A DNA stretch of 48,500 bases from Neocallimastix lanati (nom. inval.) (GCA_016946835.1 JACVTC010000035.1:1286501-1335000); one strand, 5' to 3'. Positions 1-13,123 are shown, counted from the first letter of the stretch. The notes: generated by a model not told the origin, from the sequence alone. Translations and numbers: made by a program.

Positions 1-306
1 AATAATACAGAAATCACTATGTTGAATCATACTTCTTCAACGAAAAGTCATAGTTCTTCTTTAAATTGCACTCCTAAAAGTATTCTATCTACCGCACAAT
101 CTGAACAAACTATCTATGAACATAACTCCAATCCTCGTTCCCAAGATCGACATAATTCAATTGTTTCCAATTCCAATAAATCTTCTGTAATTGAATTATA
201 TGGTATACCACCAACACATGAAATTAAAATTAAAGAAAAATCATCAGAAGTATTAAATAATGAACTGGATTCAAATAGAATATTTAATAAATTCAATGTC
301 TGGTAA
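1..306 (+). CDS. C-terminal end of an unidentified Ser/Asn-rich protein (partial at 5' end)
   Basis: The reading frame is open from base 1 to the TAA at 304-306, so this is the last exon, or part of it, of a gene entering from the left. The visible 101 residues are polar and low in complexity (many Ser, Asn, Thr). There is no membrane segment and no motif I recognise, so I give no function. An internal ATG at 19 is unlikely to be the true start because the frame stays open upstream. Composition drops sharply to A/T-rich non-coding DNA right after the stop, which supports real coding sequence. The overlapping reverse-strand frame at 114-317 is its shadow. Confidence 0.6.
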   Translation, partial: NNTEITMLNHTSSTKSHSSSLNCTPKSILSTAQSEQTIYEHNSNPRSQDRHNSIVSNSNKSSVIELYGIPPTHEIKIKEKSSEVLNNELDSNRIFNKFNVW

Positions 307-464
307 GGGGAAAACAAAACAATTTAATTCTGAAATAAAAAAAAATAAAATAAAATAAAATAAAATAAAACGCTAATAAAACATAAAATTAAATTAAAAA
401 TTAAAAAATTGAATTAATAGATGAAATAATTTAATGATAAATAATTAAAAAAAAAAAAAAAAAA

Positions 465-495
<31 letters not shown>

Positions 496-498
496 AAC

Positions 499-535
<37 letters not shown>

Positions 536-1058
536 AAGTCAAAATAAGGTTTTAATAATATAAATAATATAAACATAATAAATATATCAACAATTACAAA
601 AAAAAAAAAATTTTTTTTATCCTTTACAAATAATAATTATGTTTATCAACATTTAAAAAAAAAATAAATATACAAATTATTAATTATTAATATACTATAC
701 CATTACATGAAATAGTTAATAGTACAACTAATAACTTTTACAATGTATATTAAACAAACAAACAAACAAAAAAAAAATAATAATAATATAATTATTGAAA
801 AAAATGTTATTTTTAATAATTTTAATTTTTTTTTTTAAACTTTTATTAAAATATAAATAATTTATGAATTTTAGTAATAAAAATTAAGTATTATATAAAG
901 TATTAATTTTTTATTATTTTTTTTCCTTTCGAAACAAAAATAATGGAATTTTTTTATTTTATAAATAAAAAAAAAAAATGAAAATTTTTAATTTATGAAG
1001 TTTTATTTTTTTTTAATGACTTTTGAACAATTATTAAAAATGTATATATTTATTATTA

Positions 1059-1059
1059 A

Positions 1060-1128
<69 letters not shown>

Positions 1129-1195
1129 AGATAAATAGATAAATAAATAAATAGATAACTAAATAAATAAATAAATAGATAGATAAATAAATAAA
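1059..1195. repeat. (AAAT)n microsatellite, degenerate at its right end
   Basis: Perfect AAAT repeats run to about 1122. They then decay into AAAT/AGAT variants up to about 1195. Low-complexity, non-coding. Confidence 0.9.
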
Positions 1196-1530
1196 AATTA
1201 AACTTAACTTTTTATATAAATATTGAATAATTATTGAATAATAAATAATAATAGTGGAAAATGATTGATAATAAGGCTTTTAAATAAATCAAAAATTAAT
1301 ATGGTATGTTACTTTAGCCAATAAGATAGTAATAGTAAATAATGTAATACAATAATGCATAATATTATATAATAATAGAATCATAGAAATACAATATTCA
1401 ATTAAAACATTTATTAAAAATTTTAAATTCTATTTGTATTGGATAAATTTATCTATTTTTTTTTTTTTTTTTTTTTTAGATCCAGAAACCTTTTGTATGT
1501 ACTATTTGATTTTTTAAATTATATAAAATT

Positions 1531-1640
1531 AATAAATTAATAAATTAATAAATTAATAAATAAATAATAAATAAATAATAAATAAATAAATAAATAATAA
1601 ATAAATAAATAAATAAATAAATAAACAAATAAACAAATAA
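1531..1640. repeat. Imperfect (TAAA)n/(TAATAAA)n array
   Basis: A mix of ATTAATAA, TAATAAA and TAAA units, ending with two CAAAT-type variants near 1622-1636. Non-coding. Confidence 0.85.
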
Positions 1641-2203
1641 TAATTAAAGAATATTTTTATTAAATATTTTTATAATATTTAAAATTTCTATGGTAATTAT
1701 TAAATAATAAATAGTTGTGTTTGACTAATTAAGTTTTACATTAGGAATAAAAACATATTAAATTTTTTCGAAAAAAAAAAAAACAAAAAAAAATTTAATT
1801 AAACTAAATAACAAATAATTAATTAATAGTAAAAATAATTACTTCTTTTTCTAGTTAGTATAATGGTGGTTGTATTTAATAAAATTTTTTATTTATGTTA
1901 AAGATTTAATATTATTAATTATTTTTATCATATCCATATATTATTATTTGACTTTTATATTTCTTAAGTAAAGATAAAATTTTTAAATTTTTTGTATAAC
2001 GTATAACCAATAAAAATAAAATATAATTTTATTATAATATTTTACTTTAAATTTTAGTATATTACTATTATATTAAATTATAGAAAATGAAATAATATAT
2101 ATCATTTATAATAATTATTACAATTTGAAAAGTTTTGTAATATATTAAAATCGAAAATTTAAAAAACCTTTTTTGTTCTGTCGCTTTTTTTTTTTTTTTT
2201 TGG

Positions 2204-2245
<42 letters not shown>

Positions 2246-2634
2246 ATTTATATTTATTAAATATATATAATATAAAAATATAAAATTTAAATATATAATC
2301 TATTAATATATTTAAAAGTAAATTGAATTATCATTAAATTTTATAAATAACAATATATATATATGTAATTTAATTAACATTTTATATATATTTTTTTATT
2401 TACAATTATATAATTATATCATATTTAAATTATATAAATTATTTTTTTGCTTATATATATAATAATAAAAGGTATAAAATATACGTAAGATTTTATAAGT
2501 AGATTTAATACAAGTTGAATTAGAATATTAAATATTTTATTTCTATATGAGTTCAATACTAATCTATATATATAATATGATATAATATAATTTAATATTA
2601 TAATTATAATAATAGTAAATATAAATATTTAGAA

Positions 2635-4351
2635 ATGGAAATATCAAGTGGATCAGATTACACCCGGTATATATTATTAATGAAAGAAAACTAAATTTTT
2701 TATTAAAAACTATAAACGTTTTTTTAGAGAATTGTTAATCAGTTTTAATTTTGTTTTACTGGAAAATTATATATAATTATATATATGGAAACAAATATAG
2801 TTTTATTATAATCAAATATATAAACAAGATAAAAAATAATCATTGTAAATAAACAAGAAAATTATATAATCTAATAAAATAATGCAAAATATATAATAAT
2901 TTAAAATAATATCAAATAAAAATGTTTAATAATCAAATATCAATTCAAATTAAAAGTTATAGTTTTAAAAATTAAATAATATAATAGTTATTTTAAACTT
3001 TATTAATAATTAATTAAATTAAGAAAAGTTAAAATTATATATATAATCAAAAATCAATTGTCAAAAAAGGAAGATAAACATAAGCCTTGGAGAAAATAAA
3101 AAGAATAATAAATATTATTATATTCAACATTTATATCTAAATCTTTAATTGTTAAAAAGTTAAAAAATCTGTTAAGAATAGTAAGTATACTATTCCTAAA
3201 GATTTTGTAATATAAAAAGATTAACATATGAAATAAAATGAAATGAAATATTGGAATGTATAAATAATAAATATATTAAAGTATAAATATTCAAAAAATA
3301 AAAATATAATATTAGAAAAAAAAAAAAAAAAAAAACAATATGATTATTTTTATAAAATATTGTAAAAACAAATTATTGAAAATTTAAATAAAATAATGAT
3401 ATATTAATGATATTTTGTAATTAAGAAACAGAATAAATATTTTAAAATTTATTTATATTAAAAATAGAAGTTCAATATTTTTAATATTTTTAAAATAATT
3501 ATTAAGAGATTTAAATTATTAAGAAAGACATCTTTAATAATATATATGAATACAATCAAAGTTTTAAAAAAGAAAAAAATAATAAGAATACAAATACGAT
3601 TTTCAAATATAATTAAATTATAGTAAAAAATGACTAACATATATAATTCCTTTTATTAAAAATTATATATATATTAAAATATTATTATATACTGTATTGG
3701 ATTAAATTACAATATAGTTATTGGTTAGATTATTTCTTATCCATTCCAGGCCATGAAATATTTTGTGAAGTTGAAGAAAGTTATATTTTAGATAGATTTA
3801 ATTTAACTGGTTTAAATACTGAGGTTGAACATTTCCATTATGCACTTCAATTAATTACCGATTCATTAGAAGAAGATATTGAAGATGAAAATTTACGTCA
3901 TGAAATAGAAAAGTCAGCAGTTAAACTTTATGGTTTAATTCATGCACGTTACATTATTACTAATAGAGGATTAGCAAGAATGGTTGAAAAGTTCAGACGT
4001 GGCGATTTTGGTAAATGTCCACGTGTTCTTTGTCAACGTCAACATGTTTTACCTGTTGGTCTTACTGATGTTCCATTCCAAAAATCTGTTCGTTTATATT
4101 GTCCGCGTTGTGAAGATGTATATTTCTCAAGTAACAAAAAACATAATTGTATCGATGGTGCTTTCTTTGGTACAACTTTCCCACATCTTTTACTTCAAGT
4201 TTATCCTCAATTTATTCCAATCAGAACTCAAGAGCGTTATGTTCCAAAAATTTTTGGTTTTAAGATTCATGAAATTGCTGAACAACATAGAAAGCAAGAT
4301 GAAATTTATAAAGAAAATGTGAAAAGAATAGAAGCTGCACCTGAAGAGTAA
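2635..4351 (+). CDS. CKB1: Casein kinase II regulatory subunit beta
   Basis: This is the regulatory beta subunit of protein kinase CK2. It dimerises through a zinc finger and bridges two catalytic subunits in nucleus and cytosol. Exons: 2635-2666 and 3718-4351, giving 221 aa, normal for the family. Exon 2 carries the strongly conserved body. Near residues 20-35 is the GHEIFCEV block, and residues 38-41 read FNLT. An acidic segment lies at about 57-65, then LIHARYIITNRG. The zinc finger uses Cys111, Cys116, Cys139 and Cys142 (CPRVLC ... CPRC), and the dimer region follows (GAFFGTTFPH, FGFKIH). Exon 1 is only 10 codons plus two bases. I chose it because splicing GTATAT/ATATAG restores Arg-Tyr-Trp-Leu-Asp-Tyr-Phe in phase, matching the family's N-terminal W-x2-W/F-F pattern. 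The 1051-nt intron is much longer than its neighbours, so exon 1 is less certain than exon 2. Stop TAA. Confidence 0.93.
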
Positions 4352-4445
4352 TTTATTTGTAGTAAATAGAAAAAAAAAAAAAAAAAGATAAATACTTAAT
4401 TAATAATAATTTATTAATTAAAACATATATTTATATATTAAAGAT

Positions 4446-4476
<31 letters not shown>

Positions 4477-4917
4477 AAAATTAAGTATATATATATATAA
4501 AATTTGGAAATAATTAAAGTAATAATGCTAATTAAATAATAATAATATCAGAATATATTTTATTCATTATATAAAGTTTTTTTTTTTTTTTTTTAAAAAT
4601 TTAAAAAATTTCTTTGTTCGTTATATATATATAGAAGACATAAATTTGAGTTTTAATATAAAACTATTAATATATTTAATGAAAAAACAAAATTACCGAA
4701 AAAAAAAAAAAAAAAAAAACATATATATATATTAAAATATATTAATTAAAATAAATACTATTTTATAATACAAATCCCACTATAGATTTTTGCAAATAAC
4801 GAAATTTATACTTTTTATCTATATTTACTAATTTTAGTATACATAAAATTGAAATAAAAAAACTTTTTTTTTGTCCTATATATTTTATTTTATTTTTATT
4901 ATAATATTTCTAATATT

Positions 4918-5001
<84 letters not shown>

Positions 5002-5517
5002 TAATTATTAATATAATAATAATAATAATAATAATAGGTATAAATACCACTTATTTCTTAAAATTTTAAAAAAATAATATGAAAATTAGATAAATAAACG
5101 TTAATTTTTAAAATTGTTTTGTTAATTTATTTTATTAATTTTATTTTTTATTTTTTATTTTTTATTTTTTATCTTTTATTATTTTTCTATGATTTTTGTT
5201 TTAATACATTAAATAATTTAAGCTAATTTTATAATTTCTATTTTAGAATTAATTTTAATTAATGATCTTTCTATTGTTAGTGCTTATGGTTATTATAATT
5301 ATAAATTAATTTTAATCAATTATGATTACTATTTTTCTATTTTCTTTCATAATCATTTTCTTATTCTTTTGATTCAATCATTTTTTACTAAATAAATAAA
5401 AAAAAAAAAAAAAACTTACTACTAAATATTATTTTATTATTAAGTTGAAATGAAAATAAATGAATGAAGAGAATTTTCATACATTTTTTAATTTTCTTAT
5501 TTTATTTATTTAATTTC
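4352..5517. other. Intergenic spacer between convergent CK2 beta and ATIC genes
   Basis: Both flanking genes end here, so it must hold two 3' UTRs and polyadenylation signals. Candidate A-rich AATAAA-like words are too common to single one out. It contains poly-A runs near 4370, 4450 and 4700, and an (AAAT)n then (AAT)n microsatellite at about 4919-5036. No coding exon is seen. Confidence 0.7.
4919..5036. repeat. (AAAT)n followed by (AAT)n microsatellite
   Basis: AAAT units run from 4919 to about 4988 and switch to imperfect AAT units up to about 5036. Non-coding, in the convergent spacer. Confidence 0.9.
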
Positions 5518-7777
5518 TTAATGGTGGAAGAGACGGTAATTTGTGAAACATAAAGTCATGTTCTTGTTATTAGCTTCTTCAATAACAATTGGATCTTGTA
5601 CAGAACCACTTGGAGCAGCAACATACTTAACACCACTTTGACTAGCACGTTGAATATTATCTGGGAATGGGAAGAAAGCATCACTACTTACTACAACATC
5701 AGTGTTCTTGCTGATCCATTCCTTCTTTTCTTCAGCAGATAACATTTCTGGTTCAGTTTCGAAGCATTGCTTCCATTGTTCTAAGTTATCAATTTGGTTA
5801 GTAATGTATTGGTCAATACAATTGGAACGTTCAGCACGCTTAACAGACTTCTTGAAATTGAAAGCAAGAATCTTTGGGTGGAAACGGCACCAAACATTAT
5901 CAGCCTTGTCTCCTGCTAAACGAGTACAGTGAACACGACTTTGTTGTCCAGCACCAAGACCAACAACCATACCATTCTTAGCGTAACAGACAGAATTGGA
6001 TTGAGTGAATTTAAGAGCAATAGTTGCAACTATTAAATCACGAATAGCAGATTCTGGGAGATTCTTGTTGGCTGAGACAATGTTATTGAAAACGTCCTTA
6101 GTAATCTTTAAATTGTTTCTCTTTTGTTGTAAGTACATACCAAAGACTTGACGAGTTTCCATTTCTTCTGGTTCATAGTTTGGATCAATTTGTAAAATAC
6201 AATATCTACCTCCCTTTTTCTTCTTTAAAACTTCTAATGCATCAGAATTGTAACCTGGAGCAATAATACCATCAGAAACTTCACGAGAGATAATCTTAGC
6301 AGTAGCTAAATCACATGGATCAGAAAGAGCAATCCAATCACCAAATGAAGACATACGATCAGCACCACGAGCTCGAGCGTAAGCACAAGCTAATGGGGTT
6401 AATGGAACAGTGAGATCGTTAACCATGAAAACCTTGGCTTCGTCTTCAGTTAAAGGAATACCAACAGCAGCTCCAGCTGGAGAAACATGCTTGAAAGAAG
6501 CAGCAGCTGGGAGACCAAGTGCTTCCTTTAATTCTTTAACTAATGGGTAAGAATTGAAAGCATCTAAAAGATTAATGTAACCTGGACTACCAGCTAAAAC
6601 CTTGAATGGAAGTTCAGATTTTGTTGTGAAAACACAAGCTGGCTTTTGGTATGGGTTAGCACCATAACGGAGTTCTAATCTAGAAACACCTTCAGAATAT
6701 TGTTTTCTGAAGTATCCAGAAATAGCAGTATCGTATTCAGCAGTGTGTGAGAAAGCCTTAACAGCGAATTTGTTTCTAAGTTCTTGTGAGACAGTAGCCT
6801 TACCAGTTTCTTTGTAATTCTTTTTTAATTCAGTAAGGAATTCTTGGTAATCGTTTGGATCACAAAGAATAGTGACACGAGCGTGATTCTTGGCTGCAGC
6901 ACGAAGAAGAGTAACACCACCTTTTTTATTTTATTTATCAAAATTCAATACATTTATTAATTTTCATTTTTATTTAATAACTTAATAAACTAATTAATTT
7001 AAATTTTGACAGTTATTATAACATAAATAATGAATAATATTTTTAAATATTTACCAATATCAACTTCTTCAACAGCTTCTGGAATAGTGACATCAGGTCT
7101 AGCAATACATTTTTGGAATGGATAAAGGTTACAAGCAACGAAATCAATCATATTGTATCCTCTGTTCTTCATTTCTTCGATATCAGCTTCAATTTCTCTT
7201 GCTAAGATACCTATTTATCAATTTATAATATTATTAAATTATATTAATATATATACTTTCACTTTTTTATAAAATAATTTTTAATTTCAAAATATATGTA
7301 AATTTACCTCCGTGAACTGCTGGATGGAGAGTTTTAACACGTCCACCTAACATTTCCGGGGCCTTAGTAATATCAGCAACATCACTTATTGTTACAATAA
7401 TATACAAATTATATAATTTATAGTATAATGGAATAATTTTATTTCAGGAATAAAAATTTATATATTGTTAATTAGAAAATACATTTATATTATATTTTAA
7501 TTAATCTTTCTTAAATAATTTTTAAATTAAATTTATTTGATTTATTCATGAAATAAATCATTTACATGACTGGAAGACCAGCTTCACGAATGGCTTTAGA
7601 TGTACCACCAGAAGCAACTAAAGTAACACCAACTTCATTTAAACCTTTGGCTAAGTCTATAAGACCAGTTTTATCAGATAATGAAAGAAGGGCTATTTTT
7701 CATATTTATTTAATTGTTTTAAATAATTATCATTATTAATATATATTAATCATTTCATTTAAAATTTATAAATAAAA

Positions 7778-7811
<34 letters not shown>

Positions 7812-7956
7812 GTGCTTATTACTAATATTAAAATTATTATTATAATTATTTATTCTTAGTATTTCTAATTTTAAACATTTCATATATTTTATATTCATAA
7901 TTGAAATTTTAATATTTAAAACTAATAATTAATATTTTACCGTATCTAGTATTCAT
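5518..7956 (-). CDS. ATIC: Bifunctional AICAR transformylase / IMP cyclohydrolase (ATIC/PurH)
   Basis: This enzyme catalyses the last two steps of de novo purine synthesis: formylation of AICAR with 10-formyl-THF, then ring closure to IMP, in the cytosol. Exons in transcript order: 7956-7941, 7692-7566, 7384-7308, 7210-7055, 6920-5518. Together they give 592 aa, the same length as the human protein. The start is a 16-nt exon encoding Met-Asn-Thr-Arg-Tyr, followed in phase by [10 protein letters not shown]. The N-terminal cyclohydrolase domain (about 1-195) shows [36 protein letters not shown] and ACNLYPF. The C-terminal transformylase domain has the catalytic Lys269-His270 pair in SFKHVSPAG, then [43 protein letters not shown] and the universal RLFHH end. 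Divergent from nicastrin (932 nt apart) and convergent with CK2 beta. One mild oddity is Asn-Pro-Tyr-Gln where animals have Asn-Pro-His-Gln. Confidence 0.97.
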
Positions 7957-8888
7957 TTTAAATATTTAATATTTAGTATGTATAATTCGTAGTGTAAAAA
8001 AAAAAAAAAAAAAAAGGAAAAATATATATAGGAAAAAAGTAATTATTGAAAAAATTTTAAAAAGCTAAACCAATCGTTTTTAAGATATATATATTTATTG
8101 AATTATATTATTATATATATTAAATTATCGATTAGTGATTTTATGTTAAAAATAATATATATTATAAATAATCAAAATAAATTAAATATTAGAATTATTT
8201 TAAAAAAAAGTAAAAAAAGATGAAAAATTTAAAAAAAAAAAAGAAGTCATTTATCCATCAATTTTTTACAATAATCTTCTTATTTAAGATTTAAGTATTA
8301 ATAATTTTACTACATATTTTTTATTTTCATAATTTAGAATCACATGACTATTTATTAAATATGTTGTTTTAAATATTAATAATAATAAAAATTAGTAAAA
8401 AATTTCATTCAAAGTAAATTAAAAATAAATTATAAACAAAAAATGAATAAGATAATAATACAGCTAAATAACAATACTTTAAATAATAAATATATTAATT
8501 GAATATTTTTATTACTATCACTAAGAAAATAAATCAATAAAATTATTATTCAAAAATATAAAAAAAAGAAAACGAAAAAAGAAAATTAGAAATATAAAAT
8601 AAAATAAAATATTAAGGAAATTAACTTTATTATCAATCTTTATTAATTATATTTATTAATAATATTTTTAATTTTATAAAATTTAAATTTTAAATTTAAA
8701 AAATTAAATTTCAAATTAAAATTTTATTTATATATTTGAAATGTTTTTAATTTAATATTAAAAAATAAAAATAAAAATAAAAATAAAAATAAAATCAATA
8801 ATATAAAAAAATACTTCAAAAATAAAATATAAGATAAAATAAAAATAATTATAAATAAAAGATAAATAATAATTTTTTTTTAATAAGA
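7957..8888. other. Divergent promoter region between ATIC (-) and nicastrin (+)
   Basis: About 0.9 kb of A/T-rich DNA separates two start codons pointing away from each other, so it should hold both promoters. I see poly-A runs near 7997-8015 and an (AAAAT)n patch near 8763-8794. No TATA box can be singled out in such AT-rich sequence, and no coding exon is visible. Confidence 0.65.
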
Positions 8889-11800
8889 ATGATAATTAAA
8901 ATTTTTATTACCTTACTTAATCTATTATTAGGTATACTAAATAAAGATACAATCTGTATTAAATTAAAATATTGTTTTGTTTAATTATTAAAATTAAGAT
9001 TATTTCATTTAATTAATAGTATATATATACGTATTATAAATATTGTTATATGTTATTATAAAATAACTGTTAATTAAATTGAAAATAGTATCATGTAGTC
9101 AACAATGGTTAACTCCTATAATAAACCAACGTGTTGGAAATACAGTGTTTCCAAGATTTTTAAATTCAACTTCTGAAATTGGTGGCAATTGTAAATTAAA
9201 ATTATTTTAAATATATAATGAATATTATGAATATTAAGGTTTCAAATTAATTTTATTTTAATTAATAATCATAATATAGCTGCAAAATCTATTTCAGCAT
9301 TAATGTATAAAATTGAAACTGAAAAAGAATTTGAAGAATTTAAAAATTCAAAATCAGTAGTTAAATATGCTGTTATTCTACCATCAGCACTTGTTAATAA
9401 GTAGATTTCTAATATAAATATTTCTATTACGAAAAGACAAATTTTTTTACTAAATAAAATTTATAACATTTAAGAAAGAATTTAAAAGAATTAGAAGAAA
9501 CAAAAAAAGTAGCTGGAATAATTGTTTTGTATAATGATAGATATAATGATTCTGAAAAAATAAAATATTCACCAGATAAGGAATGCCCGAATTGTGAATT
9601 TGGATTGGTATATATAAATATAAAATAAACAATAACTATAAAAATTCATTTACTCATAAATTCATTTTGATATCAATTTAAAAATATACAAAGTATACAG
9701 AAGGAGAAAGAGCAAATCATAAATGGAATACATATGTACATTATTTTATAACATATAAATATAAATTATATATTCAAATAGTATAAATTATTAATGTATA
9801 TATATATATATATATTAAAAAAATACTTATAAATAATTTAAAAGGGTGATGGATTATTATATGAAAATTTTAATTTTCCAATTTTTGGAATGGTAAATTC
9901 TACAGACTCTAACGGAGTAGACGCTGTGAATGAAGTATATATATATATTAATTTAGCATAATAAATATTAATAAGTATTAATAAGCAATAATAAATATAT
10001 ATTTAAAACGTAATAAAAAGGCTTCTGCATACAATAAACTTAAAGAATATAAAAAATACCCATTATATTCAATAAAATTTGATTCATTTATGTATGCTTC
10101 AAAGGATTCAGCAACATGTTTATCAAGAGGTTTTTATTATAAAATTATATAAATATATTTAAATTTATAAATTATAATAAAATACTAAAATAAGAATAAC
10201 AATTTTATAAGGTCATTGCGATCCTATTGGTGGAAATTCTGTATGGAGTACTTTTTCAAATGCAATTGATTCTAATGATGGAAAAAAAATTATAATAGTT
10301 TCATCACAATTAGATGGAAATAGTTTGTTCCATGAATATACATCTGGTGTAAATAGTCAAATCGGTGGAACTGTCGCAAATTTAGCTATAGCAGATGCAT
10401 TATCAAAAGTAATTGTAACAAATTAAACTTAAAAATTATAATAAATATTTATTTAGTAGGAATTTTTAATAATTAATATATATATATATATATATAAATA
10501 ATATAGTCACCTATAGCACCAGAGCAATTCAAAAATCATATTGTATTTACATTTTTTAGTGGCGAATCTTATGGATATAGTGGTTCACAACGATTTGTAC
10601 AAGATATTTCATCTTTTGAATGTAAAAAAGGAAATACTGAAAAAACAGAGAGTTGCCCAAAATTAGCAGCATGCCAAGATCCATGTATGTTTGTTGATGA
10701 TTTTAAAAATATCACTTTAAATAATATTAAAGGAATTATTGAACTAAATCAATTAACATGTAGTGGATGTACTGAACTTGATTATTTTATGCATATTGAC
10801 GACGAAACTGATACTGAAACTTTAAAAATAACAGATTTAATAACAAAAGTTTTTAATGAATATGGTAATTCTGATATATCTTCAGGAGACAAGAATGAAG
10901 ATAAAAAAGAGGAAAAAGCTAGTAAAGATAATAATGAAAAAAATAATATGAAGCGTCAATCATCTTCTTCATATAAAATTAGTCCTGCATGGGATGATAA
11001 AAATTATGGGTTACCACCTGCAAGTTCACAATCTTTTTTAAAAAAGAAAAAAATACCTGCAGTAGTAATAAGTGATTTTAAAGATGAATTTACAAATCCG
11101 TAAGAAAAAATTTTTTGAATAAATATATATATATATTAATAGTAGTAATACTTTATTTATATTATTTAAATTTCATAGTTATTATCATAGCATGTTTGAT
11201 GTAGCTGTTAATACTACTATATATGATGACACTGTATGTAGAACAGCGGATATTATAGCAAAAGCAATCTGGTTATATGCACAAGATAAATTTACTGATG
11301 ATGATATCAAATCAGTTCCAAAAGATATTAAAGCAGATTGTCAATATGTAATATAATGAATAGAATTAATTATATATATATGATAATTTACTTTATATTA
11401 ATATTTTTGTAAATATGAAATAACACTTATTCATATTATGTATCTTAAATATAGGTTAATAATTTAATGCATTGTCTTTCTAATGATTTAAGATGTGATT
11501 TAGCGACTAAATTATTGAATTCCAATATGAAAAATTCCAAATATAGTAATGATCTTTTAATTTAATTAAAATCATTTTAATAGTAAAATTATATGGAAGT
11601 TATATATATGAATATTAATTTTTATTTAACGTTAGATGAAAAGGTTAAAGAATATAGTCATTATACAGGTGTTTTTAATTTATTTTCATTTAATGGTGCT
11701 ATTAATCGAAATTATAATTTTGATACTTGGCTAGCAAATTTCGCAATTTTAAAATCTACTGGATATAATACAACTACTCCATGTGAGCACATTGACAATT

Positions 11801-12418
11801 GTACCACAACTCTTGAAGTAATATATTTATTAAATATTATTAAATTTAAAATAATTAATTAATTATTTTAACATTATTATAGTATCCAAATTTTAATTCT
11901 TTAGATAAAGAAACTAAGGAAAAAATCAATGAAACGCCGTACTCATTAAGAAATTATCAATGTGTTAGTGGTTACTGTATAAAAGGTAGAGTTTATTCTC
12001 ATCCTGCATATGGTATTGGTTTGGATTTCGATTCTGAAGAAGAAGTATTTAAAGTAAAAGATAAGACACAATCAACATGGACTGAAAGCAAGTTAGTATA
12101 TTTAATACCCTTAATGTTATAATTGATTTCTTCCTCTTAATTATTATTAATAAATATTATATTTTTAAAAATTATTTTATATATCTTAATATTATTTAAC
12201 ATAATCATAATACTTTATTACTATTATATTTAATCTTAAAACTTATAATAATGTTATTTTTTATTAGATGGGATGAAAATTCTTTGACAATTTTCATAAC
12301 AACATCAAAAACATCACAGTATATTGAATTATTTATAGGATTTTTATTCGTAGGATTAACTATTGTTGGTTATTACATTATTAAAAACTATGCCAAAAAG
12401 AATATTAAAATATCATAA
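8889..12418 (+). CDS. NCSTN: Nicastrin, gamma-secretase complex large subunit
   Basis: Nicastrin is the type I glycoprotein subunit of gamma-secretase, the intramembrane protease with presenilin at its core. Its ectodomain gates substrates. Exons: 8889-8931, 9089-9190, 9280-9400, 9475-9607, 9694-9735, 9845-9934, 10021-10129, 10212-10408, 10507-11099, 11179-11347, 11455-11545, 11600-11817, 11883-12091, 12268-12418 (755 aa; human about 709). Visible features are a hydrophobic signal peptide, FLNSTSEIGG, CPNCEFGLYTEG, LYENFNFPIFG, then CDPIGGNSVWS. The aminopeptidase-like core has FFSGESYGYSGSQRF (Glu299), LPPASSQSFL, TQSTWTESKW and one C-terminal membrane helix at about 725-744 with a short Lys-rich tail. 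The family DYIGS motif reads GYSGS here. A Lys/Glu/Asn-rich insert lies near 11.0 kb. Exon 1's donor could instead lie 28 nt downstream in the same phase. Only 54 nt separate exons 11 and 12. Confidence 0.93.
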
Positions 12419-13084
12419 TTTATAATATAATTATTTTAGTAAACAAACATTTTTTATAGTCATTAAAAATAATGTTGTATAAATATATATATACATTTTA
12501 ATTATCGTTATAAAAGATAATATTTTATTAATAAATAATATAGTAATAAATATAATAAATATATAATAAAAATTAAATAAAAATATATTTAAATTTATTT
12601 ATTTATTACTTTTTTTTTTTTTTTTTATACTTATTAAGTTGTTTTGTTCTTTAGAGGTATGCTATTTTAAATATTGATATATATATATATATTTTTTTTG
12701 AACATTAAAGCAGAATATTTTAATATTAACATTAAAAATGTTAAGTTTTAATCATTGGTAAAAATTATCTTTTTTATTAATGAAATACATGGATTTTATT
12801 TATAACTAATTTATATACATCTATGTTTAAATAAATTTTAATCAAATATTTCACCTTTTTTTTATTAATTATAAATAATGTACTATATATATAATGAACA
12901 TAAAATAATTATAAACTAAGGGATAATGAAATATTAAGAATCTTTTAAAATTAAAATAAAACTAATATTCACAAAGATGAATCTCATTATTTTCTTTAAG
13001 TAACAAATACCAAAAAAAAAATAAAAAAATAAAAAAAAAAATAAAAAAATAAAAAAATAAAAAAATAAATAAATAAATAAATAA

Positions 13085-13123
<39 letters not shown>

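Larger units (their letters stand above)
307..2634. other. AT-rich intergenic region with microsatellites
   Basis: No coding exon is visible. The stretch holds poly-A and poly-T runs (for example around 490-532 and 2187-2243), (TAAA)n arrays, and otherwise unstructured A/T-rich DNA. It should contain the 3' UTR of the left-hand gene and the promoter of the CK2 beta gene, but I see no specific element. Confidence 0.7.

Noticed and set aside
1850-1877. Possible tRNA 5' half (TAGTTAGTATAATGGTGGTTG)
   Set aside because: It resembles a D-arm with box A, but no anticodon arm, box B (GGTTCGA) or acceptor pairing follows.
3458-3640. 60-residue Ile/Leu/Phe-rich reverse-strand frame
   Set aside because: Lies in the CK2 beta first intron and has pure AT-derived composition.
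3984-4322. Second forward frame overlapping CK2 beta
   Set aside because: The other frame encodes the conserved zinc-finger protein, so this one is incidental.
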